Shown: positions 1-6,496 of the stretch, in pieces
Layout: every line of letters starts with the position of its first letter
Position numbering within the stretch: the first letter of the stretch is position 1
Assembly: GCA_002796165.1 (NCBI GenBank)
Contig: PCWF01000116.1
Location: forward strand, 1 to 6,511
Direction: 5' to 3'
Source of the DNA: Nitrospinae bacterium CG11_big_fil_rev_8_21_14_0_20_56_8
GTDB taxonomy: Bacteria > Nitrospinota > Nitrospinia > Nitrospinales > VA-1
DNA length: 6,511 bases
Program-made: the position numbers and the translations under genes
Notes under the pieces: model-generated
The model's database searches: none
What the model saw: only the letters and a program-made list of their open reading frames with translations
What the model was told of the DNA's origin: nothing

Positions 1-452
1 TCGACCGGATCCATTTCGAGAAAGAACATTTCGACCGATTGCAGAAAAAGGCGCTGGAGCTTTCCAATGAATTTTTTTCCGATGAGCCTGAAAAGATCGA
101 CCTGCTTGTGGATGGGGCGCACAACCTCCTCAATCACCCCGAGTTCACCGCCGATCTGGATAAAATGCGGTCCATTCTGAAAACGGTCGAGGAAAAGAAA
201 AAGCTCATCACTCTGCTGGACCGATGCCTGAAACAGGATGGAATGACCATCCTGATCGGAGAAGAAAGCCACGACGAAGAGATGCAGGACTTCAGCCTGG
301 TGGCAGAGAATTACCAGTACCAGAGTGAAAACATCGGCACCGTGGCCATTTTTGGCCCGAAACGGATGGATTACACTCTGATGATTTCAATCGTTAATTA
401 CACCGCCAATACGGTGTCCAAAATTCTTTCTGAAAGAATGCAGGGAAAGTGA
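1..452 (+). CDS. hrcA: HrcA heat-inducible transcription repressor, C-terminal part (5' end outside window)
   Basis: HrcA represses class I heat-shock genes by binding the CIRCE inverted repeat, and in known systems its activity depends on GroEL. The frame is open from base 3 to the TGA at 450-452, giving about 149 residues, whereas the family is usually about 340. The N-terminal winged-helix DNA-binding domain and the start are therefore missing from the window. A TTG at 39 is in frame but is an internal leucine codon, because the reading continues upstream as DRIHFEKEHFDR. The identifying part is the end of the protein: ILIGEES, then DFSLVAENYQ, then the family hallmark IGTVAIFGPKRMDY, followed by a final helix (ISIVNYTANTVSKILSERM). 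The gene sits 10 bases before grpE, the classic hrcA-grpE arrangement. Any CIRCE operator would lie upstream, outside the window. Family assignment is firm; the gene is incomplete only because the window cuts it. Confidence 0.95.
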   Translation, partial: DRIHFEKEHFDRLQKKALELSNEFFSDEPEKIDLLVDGAHNLLNHPEFTADLDKMRSILKTVEEKKKLITLLDRCLKQDGMTILIGEESHDEEMQDFSLVAENYQYQSENIGTVAIFGPKRMDYTLMISIVNYTANTVSKILSERMQGK

Positions 453-462
453 CAGGAACCCA

Positions 463-1098
463 ATGACTCAAAAAAACAAAAAACACTCTTCCACCGAATC
501 CGTAGCTTCCGCCCCCAAAGAGGAGACGCACCCAAATCAGGATGCGGAGACACTGGAGGAAACCCGGGACGAGGCAAGAGAATTCGAGCAGGACGCGGTC
601 GCAATTCTGCAAACCCAGCTTGATGAAAAGGAAGCCCTTCTTGAAAAGGCCAATAAAGGTCTGGCCGAATTGAAAAACGATTATCTTCGTCTGCAGGCCG
701 AAACCGAAAACTTCAAAAAACGCCTCGCCAAGGAAAAGCAGGACTCGGTTCAATACGCAAATCAGCGCCTCCTGAAAGAGATCATCTCGATCCACGACAA
801 CCTGGAGCGCGCCATGAATGCGGAAAACGTGACCATCGATACCCTGCGCGAAGGGGTGGAGATGATACTCAAACAATTCGAGGTTATATTCGAGAAAGAA
901 AACGTCACGGTCATCGAGTCCATGGGGCAGAAGTTCGATCCCTCCATCCACGAAGTTTTAAGCCAGGTGGAATCGGAACATCACGAGGAAGACACCATCA
1001 CCCATGAGTTTTCCCGCGGCTATTATCTGAATGGAAGGATGTTGCGGCCGGCCAAAGTCGTCATCGCCAAACCGCCTGGACCCAAAAACCAGAAGTAA
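463..1098 (+). CDS. grpE: GrpE, nucleotide exchange factor of DnaK
   Basis: GrpE is the cytoplasmic dimeric co-chaperone that releases ADP from DnaK and so drives the Hsp70 cycle with DnaJ. The 211-residue product has the usual order. Residues 1-45 are polar, acidic and probably disordered. A long charged helix (about 46-100, including LKNDYLRLQAETENFKKR) forms the dimer coiled coil. A short helical bundle follows (about 101-140, IHDNLERAM, MILKQFEVIF). The C-terminal beta domain (about 145-203) carries FDPSIHEVL and the signature RGYYLNGRMLRPAKVVIAK. Length is typical. The ATG at 463 is supported by AGGAA at 454-458, a rather short four bases before it, with a second purine run at 442-447. 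It lies 10 bases after hrcA and is surely co-transcribed with it, so heat-shock control by HrcA is likely. dnaK, often the next gene, is not adjacent here. Confidence 0.97.
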   Translation: MTQKNKKHSSTESVASAPKEETHPNQDAETLEETRDEAREFEQDAVAILQTQLDEKEALLEKANKGLAELKNDYLRLQAETENFKKRLAKEKQDSVQYANQRLLKEIISIHDNLERAMNAENVTIDTLREGVEMILKQFEVIFEKENVTVIESMGQKFDPSIHEVLSQVESEHHEEDTITHEFSRGYYLNGRMLRPAKVVIAKPPGPKNQK

Positions 1099-1112
1099 AC
1101 GGACCGCAGGGA

Positions 1113-1137
1113 CCCGGTTTCCTGTTTGAGAACCGGG
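1113..1137 (+). terminator. GC-rich hairpin in the grpE-mutM spacer, possible weak terminator or attenuator
   Basis: CCCGGTT at 1113-1119 pairs perfectly with AACCGGG at 1131-1137, and a T-G wobble at 1120/1130 extends the stem to eight pairs around a nine-base loop. Downstream comes GCCGCCTTTCTCTC, which is pyrimidine-rich but has no clean run of T, so an efficient intrinsic terminator is doubtful. The position between the heat-shock pair and mutM would suit partial termination or messenger processing. The 3' arm ends only 14 bases before the mutM start, so the structure could also limit mutM translation. The inverted repeat is seen directly; its function is inference. Confidence 0.35.
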
Positions 1138-1151
1138 GCCGCCTTTCTCTC

Positions 1152-1967
1152 ATGCCCGAGCTACCCGAAGTCGAGACTCTGAAAAACGCTCTCCTTCCGC
1201 TCGTCAAAAACAAGACCCTTCTCGATTTCAAGCTTTATCGGCCGGACCTGCGTTTCCCCATCCCGGGGGAAACCCTCCGCCGCGAAGTTCTGAATCACCC
1301 GATCGTGGACCTCTCCCGCAAGGGGAAATACCTTCTCCTCCACACCGCGACCGGGGCGATGATCTGGCACCTGGGGATGAGTGGCCGGGTGACGGAATAT
1401 CCGGCGATGATCCCACGCGAAAAGCACACCCATGCGGTGTTTAAGTTTACTCCGGGGCAATGGCTCCACTTTATCGACCCGAGAAGATTCGGTTGCATCG
1501 TCTGGGCCTCGCAAGCCGAAGGGCATCCCTTGATCAACCACCTCGGGCCCGATCCGCTCGACCTCTCTACAACCGCAATAGGGCTTAAGACCGCATCGAC
1601 CGGCTCAAAAGTGGCGATCAAACAGTTTCTCATGGATTCCCGAAGGTTGGCCGGGGTGGGTAATATCTATGCCTGCGAAGCCCTTCACCAGGCCGGAATT
1701 CACCCTTCCCGTCAGGCGGGCCGGCTGTCCCTGAAGCGCTGGGACAACCTTCTCGAATCGCTCCGAACCGTCCTGAACAATAGCATCGCCTCAGGGGGAA
1801 CCACCCTCCGGGATTTTTTCAACACCGATGGATCGCGGGGATATTTTGCTCTCCGTCTGACGGTCTATGGCAGAGAAGGCCAACCCTGCCTGGGTTGCGC
1901 CTCCCCCGTTCGCCGCATGATCCAGTCGGGCCGTTCCACTTTTTATTGCAAGGCCTGCCAGTCATGA
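1152..1967 (+). CDS. mutM: Formamidopyrimidine-DNA glycosylase (Fpg/MutM)
   Basis: This is a bifunctional base-excision-repair enzyme that removes 8-oxoguanine and formamidopyrimidines from oxidised DNA and cuts the abasic strand by beta,delta-elimination. The 271-residue product (E. coli: 269) starts MPELPEVETL, giving the N-terminal proline nucleophile (P2 before Met removal) and catalytic E3. K57 lies in SRKGKYLL. M76, R111 and F113 (HLGMSG, DPRRFG) match the void-filling triad. The helix-two-turn-helix includes GVGNIYACEALHQAGIHP (about 168-185). The C-terminal zinc finger has C246, C249, C266 and C269 (CX2C-X16-CX2C), with R261 in the finger hairpin. All key residues are present, so it should be active. 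The start is fixed by the obligatory MPELPE, yet no Shine-Dalgarno lies at normal distance; the nearest purine run is in the hairpin 14 bases upstream. Its stop overlaps the next gene's start (ATGA), implying coupling. Confidence 0.97.
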   Translation: MPELPEVETLKNALLPLVKNKTLLDFKLYRPDLRFPIPGETLRREVLNHPIVDLSRKGKYLLLHTATGAMIWHLGMSGRVTEYPAMIPREKHTHAVFKFTPGQWLHFIDPRRFGCIVWASQAEGHPLINHLGPDPLDLSTTAIGLKTASTGSKVAIKQFLMDSRRLAGVGNIYACEALHQAGIHPSRQAGRLSLKRWDNLLESLRTVLNNSIASGGTTLRDFFNTDGSRGYFALRLTVYGREGQPCLGCASPVRRMIQSGRSTFYCKACQS

Positions 1968-2824
1968 GCACCCGGCCTTGGGCGCGATGGATCGCAGGTG
2001 TTTTGATCGCGGCGGTTTTTCTCTCGGGATGCAGTAAAACCCGGATCCTTTATCGCTATTCGGACTGGTATTTCCTGAATCGCCTGGATCACTATTTTCA
2101 GCTAAAAGAAACGCAACGGACTTATCTCGACCGGTCTCTGGGACTTCTCCTCGCCTGGCATGGGAAAGAGGAATTGCCACGCATCGCCGATCATCTCCGG
2201 GAATTCCAAAACCGCTACCGGAAAGGGTTGACGATGGAAGATCTCGATTGGGCCAGCGATCAACACGGGGATTTCTGGAAAAACTTCATAAAAAGGGAAT
2301 CAAGGTCCTTTTCCACTTTCCTTTCCACCCTGGACGAAAATCAGATCCTCCATCTATCCCGGGAAATGGAAAACAGCAATGACTGGATGGTCCGGCAAAC
2401 CGGGTTGGATGGAAATGCTCTGAAGAAAGACACCACGGACTGGATCATCGGTTTTTTGGAAGACTGGCTGGGTAACCTGTATCCCGGGCAAAACAACCAA
2501 ATCAAAAACTGGGTGGAGGTGAACCCGGCTTGGACCCAGGTTAAGCTCCGGAACCGGCGGCACTCGCAAGGGGAATTTTTGGTATTGCTGAAGGCCGGGA
2601 AAACGCCCGAAGAAATCTACAGTCAACTTTCCCTATGGATCGATAAACCCGAATCACTTTGGCTGTCTGATTTCAAAACACACCTTGACCGGAAAAAACA
2701 CGAATGGAAAGTTTTTCTGCTTCAAGTGAACTCCATCACCACTCAGGGTCAAAGAGACTATTTTTTGAACCGGGTCCAGGAATACATCGACGATTTTGAG
2801 AGTCTCGCCCGGGAAAGCGCCTGA
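1964..2824 (+). CDS. DUF6279-like lipoprotein, function unknown
   Basis: This encodes a predicted lipoprotein of 286 residues. The N-terminus is a type II signal peptide: basic MSTRPWARW, hydrophobic IAGVLIAAVF, then lipobox L20-S21-G22-C23, so C23 would be the lipidated first residue. Residue 24 is serine, not aspartate, which under the E. coli sorting rule predicts the outer membrane. The mature part is mostly helical, charged and rich in aromatics. The region YSDWYFLNRLDHYFQL (about 32-47) followed by LLLAWHGKEELPRIADHL (about 61-78) resembles DUF6279 lipoproteins of Proteobacteria, recalled from memory and not searched. No catalytic motif is evident. The ATG at 1964 is chosen because it places the signal peptide correctly and overlaps the mutM stop; a weak AAGG lies at 1950-1953. 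The frame is open further upstream, but that would add residues ahead of the signal peptide. The radical SAM gene follows after one base. Confidence 0.85.
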   Translation: MSTRPWARWIAGVLIAAVFLSGCSKTRILYRYSDWYFLNRLDHYFQLKETQRTYLDRSLGLLLAWHGKEELPRIADHLREFQNRYRKGLTMEDLDWASDQHGDFWKNFIKRESRSFSTFLSTLDENQILHLSREMENSNDWMVRQTGLDGNALKKDTTDWIIGFLEDWLGNLYPGQNNQIKNWVEVNPAWTQVKLRNRRHSQGEFLVLLKAGKTPEEIYSQLSLWIDKPESLWLSDFKTHLDRKKHEWKVFLLQVNSITTQGQRDYFLNRVQEYIDDFESLARESA

Positions 2825-2825
2825 C

Positions 2826-4478
2826 ATGGACCGATCCATCGGCATCGTTACGCTGAATGCAAAATTCATCCATAGTTCAATAAGCCTCCGTTACCTGAGA
2901 AACGCGGCGCGCAACGCGGGTTTCAACAACGTGTGGATCCAGGAATTCATCATCAACCAACCCACCTGGAAAATCGCCGCGGAGATTCTCCGCCTCAATC
3001 CGGATGTGCTGGGCCTCAGCGTCTATATCTGGAACAGAATGCAGATTCTGGAACTGGCCGAGCGGTTGATGAAACAGCGCCCCTCGCTGAAAATCGTACT
3101 GGGAGGACCGGAGGTCTCTTTCGACCCGCCGGGATCGTTTTCCTGGCCGGTCATTTCGGGGGAGGGAGAAACCAAATGGGTCGAGTTTCTGCAATTGGTC
3201 CGGAAGAATATCCCTCCCTCCCCGGAAATACTGGACCGCTGGAACACTTACGGAAACGATCTGCCCGCTCTTATTTCTCCCTTTTCCGAGGAAGATTTTG
3301 ACGGACTGAGAGGGCGGATTGTTTATATCGAAACGTCGAGGGGGTGCCCGTACCTTTGCTCCTTCTGCCTTTCGGCGCTGGATAAAACGGTCCGCTATTT
3401 TGACGATGCGGTCATCCGCCACCAGATTCAGGAGCTGGTGGACCGGGGAGTTCGGCAAATCAAGTTCGTCGACCGAACCTTCAACCTGAAACCGGGCCGC
3501 CTGCGCAATTGGATGGAGTGGCTCACCCGGTTTCCCGGTACGTCATTTCATTTTGAAGTGGTGGGAGACATTCTCAATGCAGACCTTGTTGAATTTCTCG
3601 AAACCGTTCCCGAGGGGATGTTCCAGTTCGAGATCGGCATCCAGACGGCAACGCCGGGCGTTCAGGAAACGATTCGGCGGAGGCAGGACAACGACCGTTT
3701 ATTTTCGGTTCTCGACCGGCTGGTTCGGCAGAGCCGGGTCCATATCCATTGCGACCTGATCTTTGGCCTTCCCGGAGAAACCCTGCCGCAGATCCTGAAC
3801 TCATTTGAACGTGTATTTTCCCTGCGGCCGCACGAGCTCCAATTGGGGTTTTTGAAATTTCTTCCCGGAGCCCCGATAAGAGACCAGATCGAGCCTCACC
3901 AATACGATTTCCAGTCAAGTCCGCCCTATGAATTGATTTGCAACAAGGACCTTTCCGCCGATGGAGTGATACATCTCAAAAAATTCACGGAAGTGTTCGA
4001 TGAGTTTTATAATTCCAAGCGGTTCCGCTTTTCCCTGGATCGGCTTCTTTTGACCCTGTCCCCGGTGGAAATTTTCACCCGGCTTCTTCAGACGGTCGAA
4101 AGCCGCGACTTTCTCATCAAGGCGCGGTCCCTCGACATTCAGTATGACATCTTTCTGGAAACGTTTTCCTGCCAGCAGGACGCGGAAGCGATGGACCGGT
4201 TGCGTCTGGATTACTTGTATTCCCAAAGGGTCCTTCGTCTTCCCGATTTTTTGCGGATCGATCCCCCCCGAGGGGTGATCCCTCCGCAGAAAACCTGGCC
4301 GGGGGACAGAAAAACTCCTTTCATTCCTTTCAATCACCGAATCGAGATCGAGGGATTCTCTGCGCATCTGACCCCCGTTTTTCCGCCGGTGTTCTATGCC
4401 ATCGCTCATCCGGAAACCCACACCAACTACATTTCCCCGCCCCGGCTCCATCTGGCCACGGCTGAAAAAAAATTTTAA
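2826..4478 (+). CDS. B12-binding-domain radical SAM protein with DUF4080-type C-terminus
   Basis: This 550-residue protein is probably a cytoplasmic radical SAM enzyme of the cobalamin-binding class, substrate unknown. Residues 1-125 form the N-terminal Rossmann-type B12-binding domain: SIGIVTLNAKFIHSSISLRYL, LGLSVYIWN, KIVLGGPEVSFDP and ISGEGE. The classical DxHxxG histidine loop is absent, as is common in this group, so any cobalamin would be held base-off without histidine. The radical SAM barrel (about 163-350) contains C174, C178 and C181 in the canonical CX3CX2C (GCPYLCSFC), which binds the 4Fe-4S cluster. It also has KFVDRTFN, FEIGIQT and DLIFGLPGET. Residues from about 365 to 530 match the DUF4080 type seen after such cores. 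The ATG at 2826 fits the family N-terminus, with GGGAAAG at 2811-2817 as ribosome site; an in-frame TTG at 2796 is less likely. One base separates it from the lipoprotein gene. Subfamily assignment is from memory. Confidence 0.9.
   Translation: MDRSIGIVTLNAKFIHSSISLRYLRNAARNAGFNNVWIQEFIINQPTWKIAAEILRLNPDVLGLSVYIWNRMQILELAERLMKQRPSLKIVLGGPEVSFDPPGSFSWPVISGEGETKWVEFLQLVRKNIPPSPEILDRWNTYGNDLPALISPFSEEDFDGLRGRIVYIETSRGCPYLCSFCLSALDKTVRYFDDAVIRHQIQELVDRGVRQIKFVDRTFNLKPGRLRNWMEWLTRFPGTSFHFEVVGDILNADLVEFLETVPEGMFQFEIGIQTATPGVQETIRRRQDNDRLFSVLDRLVRQSRVHIHCDLIFGLPGETLPQILNSFERVFSLRPHELQLGFLKFLPGAPIRDQIEPHQYDFQSSPPYELICNKDLSADGVIHLKKFTEVFDEFYNSKRFRFSLDRLLLTLSPVEIFTRLLQTVESRDFLIKARSLDIQYDIFLETFSCQQDAEAMDRLRLDYLYSQRVLRLPDFLRIDPPRGVIPPQKTWPGDRKTPFIPFNHRIEIEGFSAHLTPVFPPVFYAIAHPETHTNYISPPRLHLATAEKKF
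4253..4287 (+). repeat. Imperfect inverted repeat inside the radical SAM gene
   Basis: GCGGA at 4253-4257 pairs with TCCGC at 4283-4287. After a two-by-two internal loop, GATC at 4260-4263 pairs with GATC at 4277-4280. One mismatch later, CCCC at 4265-4268 pairs with GGGG at 4272-4275 around a three-base loop. Thirteen pairs in 35 bases is a strong potential mRNA hairpin. It covers codons for the proline-rich stretch RIDPPRGVIPP (about 477-487). No T-run follows, so it is not an intrinsic terminator. The pairing is seen directly; any role is unknown and it may be chance in GC-rich code. Confidence 0.4.
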
Positions 4479-4507
4479 AAAAACCTCCCCGCGTTATATG
4501 ATGGAGT
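4465..4507 (+). promoter_or_regulatory. Candidate promoter region for ilvD
   Basis: The tail of the radical SAM gene and the spacer beyond it hold an A8-T4-A7 tract (4465-4483), followed by TATATG at 4495-4500, a four-of-six match to a -10 box. With a 16-base spacer the -35 would be TTTTAA at 4473-4478, only three of six, but within the A/T tract, which could act like an UP element. A start near 4507 would give a leader of about 50 bases. This is the only notable AT-rich spot in the window. A weaker alternative is TTGAAT at 4523-4528 with GATATT at 4546-4551, which would make the message nearly leaderless. This is inference only. Confidence 0.3.
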
Positions 4508-4555
4508 TTCCTATTTACTCAATTGAATTATGGTTATCAACGCCGGATATTGATC

Positions 4556-6247
4556 ATGCCTTCCAATCGGAAAAAGAATTTAAATCATAAAAGCCGCATC
4601 GTGACGCAAGGGGACAAGCGGTCTCCCAACCGTTCCATGCTACGAGCGGTCGGTTTCACCGACGGAGATTTTGACAAGCCCATCATTGGGGTCGCCAATG
4701 GACAGAGTGACATCACCCCGTGTAACGCGGGCCTGGGAAAACTGGCCGATGTGGCGTCTGCAGAGATCAAGGTTTCGGGGGGAATGCCCCAGACTTTTGG
4801 CACCATCACGGTCAGCGATGGGATCTCCATGGGAACGGAAGGCATGAAATGCTCGCTCGTCAGCCGGGAAGTAATCGCCGACTCGATCGAAACGGTCTGC
4901 CGCGGGGCCAACCTCGATGCCGTGATCTGCATCGGGGGATGCGATAAAAACATGCCGGGAGCGATGATCGCCATGGGGCGGTTGAATATCCCGGGAATTT
5001 TCGTTTACGGGGGGACCATCAAGCCGGGACACCTCGACGGCCGCGACCTGACCATCGTCAGCGCCTTCGAAGCCGTGGGGCAATTCAATGCGGGGGTCAT
5101 CGACCACGACGCCCTGATCCAGATCGAAAAAAACGCCTGTCCCGGATTTGGGGCTTGCGGGGGCATGTACACGGCGAACACCATGTCCTCGGCTTTCGAA
5201 GCGCTGGGCATGAGCCTTCCTTACAGCTCCACGATGGCCAGCGAGGACAAGGAAAAAGAATTGAATACCCGCGAGAGCGCCAAGGCCCTTTTCACCCTTC
5301 TGGAGAACAATATTCTCCCCAGGGATATCATGACCCGGAAAGCTTTCGAGAATGCCATCACCGTGGTGATGGCGGTCGGAGGTTCCACCAATGCCGTCCT
5401 CCATCTTCTTGCCATTGCCCACACGGTGGGTGTGGACCTGACGATCGACGATTTTGAAACCGTGCGCCAAAAAGCTCCCCATTTCTGCGACATGAAACCG
5501 TCCGGGAAATACGTCACCGTCGATCTGCACCGCGCCGGGGGAATTCCTCAGGTCATGAAAATGCTTTTGAATCGGGGGCTCCTGCACGGAGACTGCATCA
5601 CCGTCACCGGAAAAACGGTGGCGGAAAATCTGAAAAAAGTTCCGGACCAACCCGGTTCCAACCAGGACGTGATCCGACCGCTCGACAAACCTTTGTCCGC
5701 GCAGGGACATCTCGTCGTGCTCAAGGGAAACCTGAGCACCGAAGGAGCCGTCGCGAAGGTTTCGGGAATCAAGAACCGCCGCATGGAGGGACCGGCCCGA
5801 ATTTTCGATTCCGAGGAGGAATGCCTCGACGCAATCATGGCCGACCGGATAAGGGCCGGTGACGTGATCGTCATCCGGTACGAAGGCCCCAAGGGGGGTC
5901 CGGGTATGCGGGAGATGCTCGCCCCCACCTCCGCCATTGTCGGCAAGGGAATGGGCGACAAGGTCGGGTTGATCACCGACGGCCGGTTTTCAGGAGGCAC
6001 TTACGGCCTGGTGGTGGGGCACCTTGCTCCGGAAGCGCAGGTGGGTGGAACCCTGGCCCTGTTGAAGGAAAACGACATCATCGTCATTGATATCGACAAA
6101 CGGCTCCTGGAAGTCCGCTTGAACGATGAGGAGTTGAATCGACGAAGAAAAAACTGGACCGCACCCGAAATCAAATATAAAACCGGTGTTCTTGCGAAAT
6201 ATGCAAAATTGGTTTCGTCTGCCTCCCGAGGTGCCGTTACCGATTAG
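4556..6247 (+). CDS. ilvD: Dihydroxyacid dehydratase (IlvD)
   Basis: IlvD dehydrates 2,3-dihydroxyisovalerate and 2,3-dihydroxy-3-methylvalerate to the keto acids that become valine, leucine and isoleucine (and, via ketoisovalerate, pantothenate). The 563-residue product is full length for the shorter IlvD form. The three cluster cysteines are C56 (SDITPCN), C129 (IGGCDKNMPG) and C201 (GACGGMYTANTMS), the pattern of [2Fe-2S] IlvD/Edd enzymes. D130 and K131 are the expected magnesium-site residues. The C-terminal swivelling domain has YEGPKGGPGMREM and TDGRFSGGTYG, whose S479 is the likely catalytic base. The N-terminus VTQGDKRSPNRSMLRAVGF resembles cyanobacterial-style IlvD more than the E. 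coli form. The ATG at 4556 suits the family; it has no good Shine-Dalgarno, and an in-frame TTG at 4523 would add 11 residues with GGAG 16 bases before it. No other ilv gene is adjacent. Function is very secure, the exact start less so. Confidence 0.97.
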   Translation: MPSNRKKNLNHKSRIVTQGDKRSPNRSMLRAVGFTDGDFDKPIIGVANGQSDITPCNAGLGKLADVASAEIKVSGGMPQTFGTITVSDGISMGTEGMKCSLVSREVIADSIETVCRGANLDAVICIGGCDKNMPGAMIAMGRLNIPGIFVYGGTIKPGHLDGRDLTIVSAFEAVGQFNAGVIDHDALIQIEKNACPGFGACGGMYTANTMSSAFEALGMSLPYSSTMASEDKEKELNTRESAKALFTLLENNILPRDIMTRKAFENAITVVMAVGGSTNAVLHLLAIAHTVGVDLTIDDFETVRQKAPHFCDMKPSGKYVTVDLHRAGGIPQVMKMLLNRGLLHGDCITVTGKTVAENLKKVPDQPGSNQDVIRPLDKPLSAQGHLVVLKGNLSTEGAVAKVSGIKNRRMEGPARIFDSEEECLDAIMADRIRAGDVIVIRYEGPKGGPGMREMLAPTSAIVGKGMGDKVGLITDGRFSGGTYGLVVGHLAPEAQVGGTLALLKENDIIVIDIDKRLLEVRLNDEELNRRRKNWTAPEIKYKTGVLAKYAKLVSSASRGAVTD

Positions 6248-6301
6248 TTCACGGCCCATCCGCCATCAGGTCAGGAGCTTCCCTCCCTACCTCCGTTATT
6301 C

Positions 6302-6496
6302 GTGGATCCGATTCGTTTTCGCAAAGCGATTCCACATAAAAAACATGAGCTCGATATTCACAATGTTGAGGACTGGCCCGTGGAAAAAATCAACTGGGTC
6401 CCACCCGACCTGAAAGAAAAACTCGGGCCCCCATTAACAAACCAGTTTTTAAAGTTCAAGAAAAACCTGGAAAAAGGCGAGCCTCTCGAAAATTGA
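6302..6496 (+). CDS. Small hypothetical protein, 64 residues
   Basis: I do not recognise this protein. It would be a short, soluble, highly charged product beginning MDPIRFRKAIPHKKHELD. It has two tryptophans (in VEDWPVEKINW), a proline-containing middle (WVPPDLKEKLGPP) and a lysine/glutamate-rich tail (KFKKNLEKGEPLEN), with no signal peptide, membrane segment, cysteine or repeat. The only plausible start is GTG at 6302, because no ATG, GTG or TTG occurs in frame between the ilvD stop and that point. No ribosome site sits close to it; AGGAG at 6273-6277 is 24 bases away. The frame equals that of ilvD and is open from directly after the ilvD UAG. The protein-like composition and codon use like the neighbouring genes favour a real gene, possibly translated by coupling to ilvD. 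Chance remains possible. Confidence 0.5.
   Translation: MDPIRFRKAIPHKKHELDIHNVEDWPVEKINWVPPDLKEKLGPPLTNQFLKFKKNLEKGEPLEN

Noticed and set aside
1895..1963. Longer N-terminus for the lipoprotein gene
   Set aside because: Starting upstream of 1964 would put about 23 residues translated from mutM code ahead of the signal peptide; the ATG at 1964 gives a normal lipoprotein signal.
3915..4451. Minus-strand open frames opposite the radical SAM gene (also 2877-3458)
   Set aside because: Both are antisense to a well-supported gene and show no family motif, signal or sensible start context.
4441..4483. Terminator at the end of the radical SAM gene
   Set aside because: The A8-T4-A7 tract lacks a preceding GC-rich stem of more than three pairs, and the T-run is only four bases on the plus strand.
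4501..4590. Possible ilv leader peptide (MEFPIYSIELWLSTPDIDHAF) before ilvD
   Set aside because: It has only scattered Ile and Leu and no regulatory run of branched-chain codons, no terminator/antiterminator pair is visible, and it runs into the ilvD coding region.
4640..5710. Long minus-strand open frame (356 codons) opposite ilvD
   Set aside because: It lies wholly antisense to a clear ilvD, has histidine- and glycine-rich low-sense composition and no recognisable motif; it is a shadow of GC-rich code on the other strand.
6248..6301. Terminator or RNA element after ilvD
   Set aside because: I found no stable stem with a T-run in these 54 bases; only an isolated AGGAG at 6273-6277.
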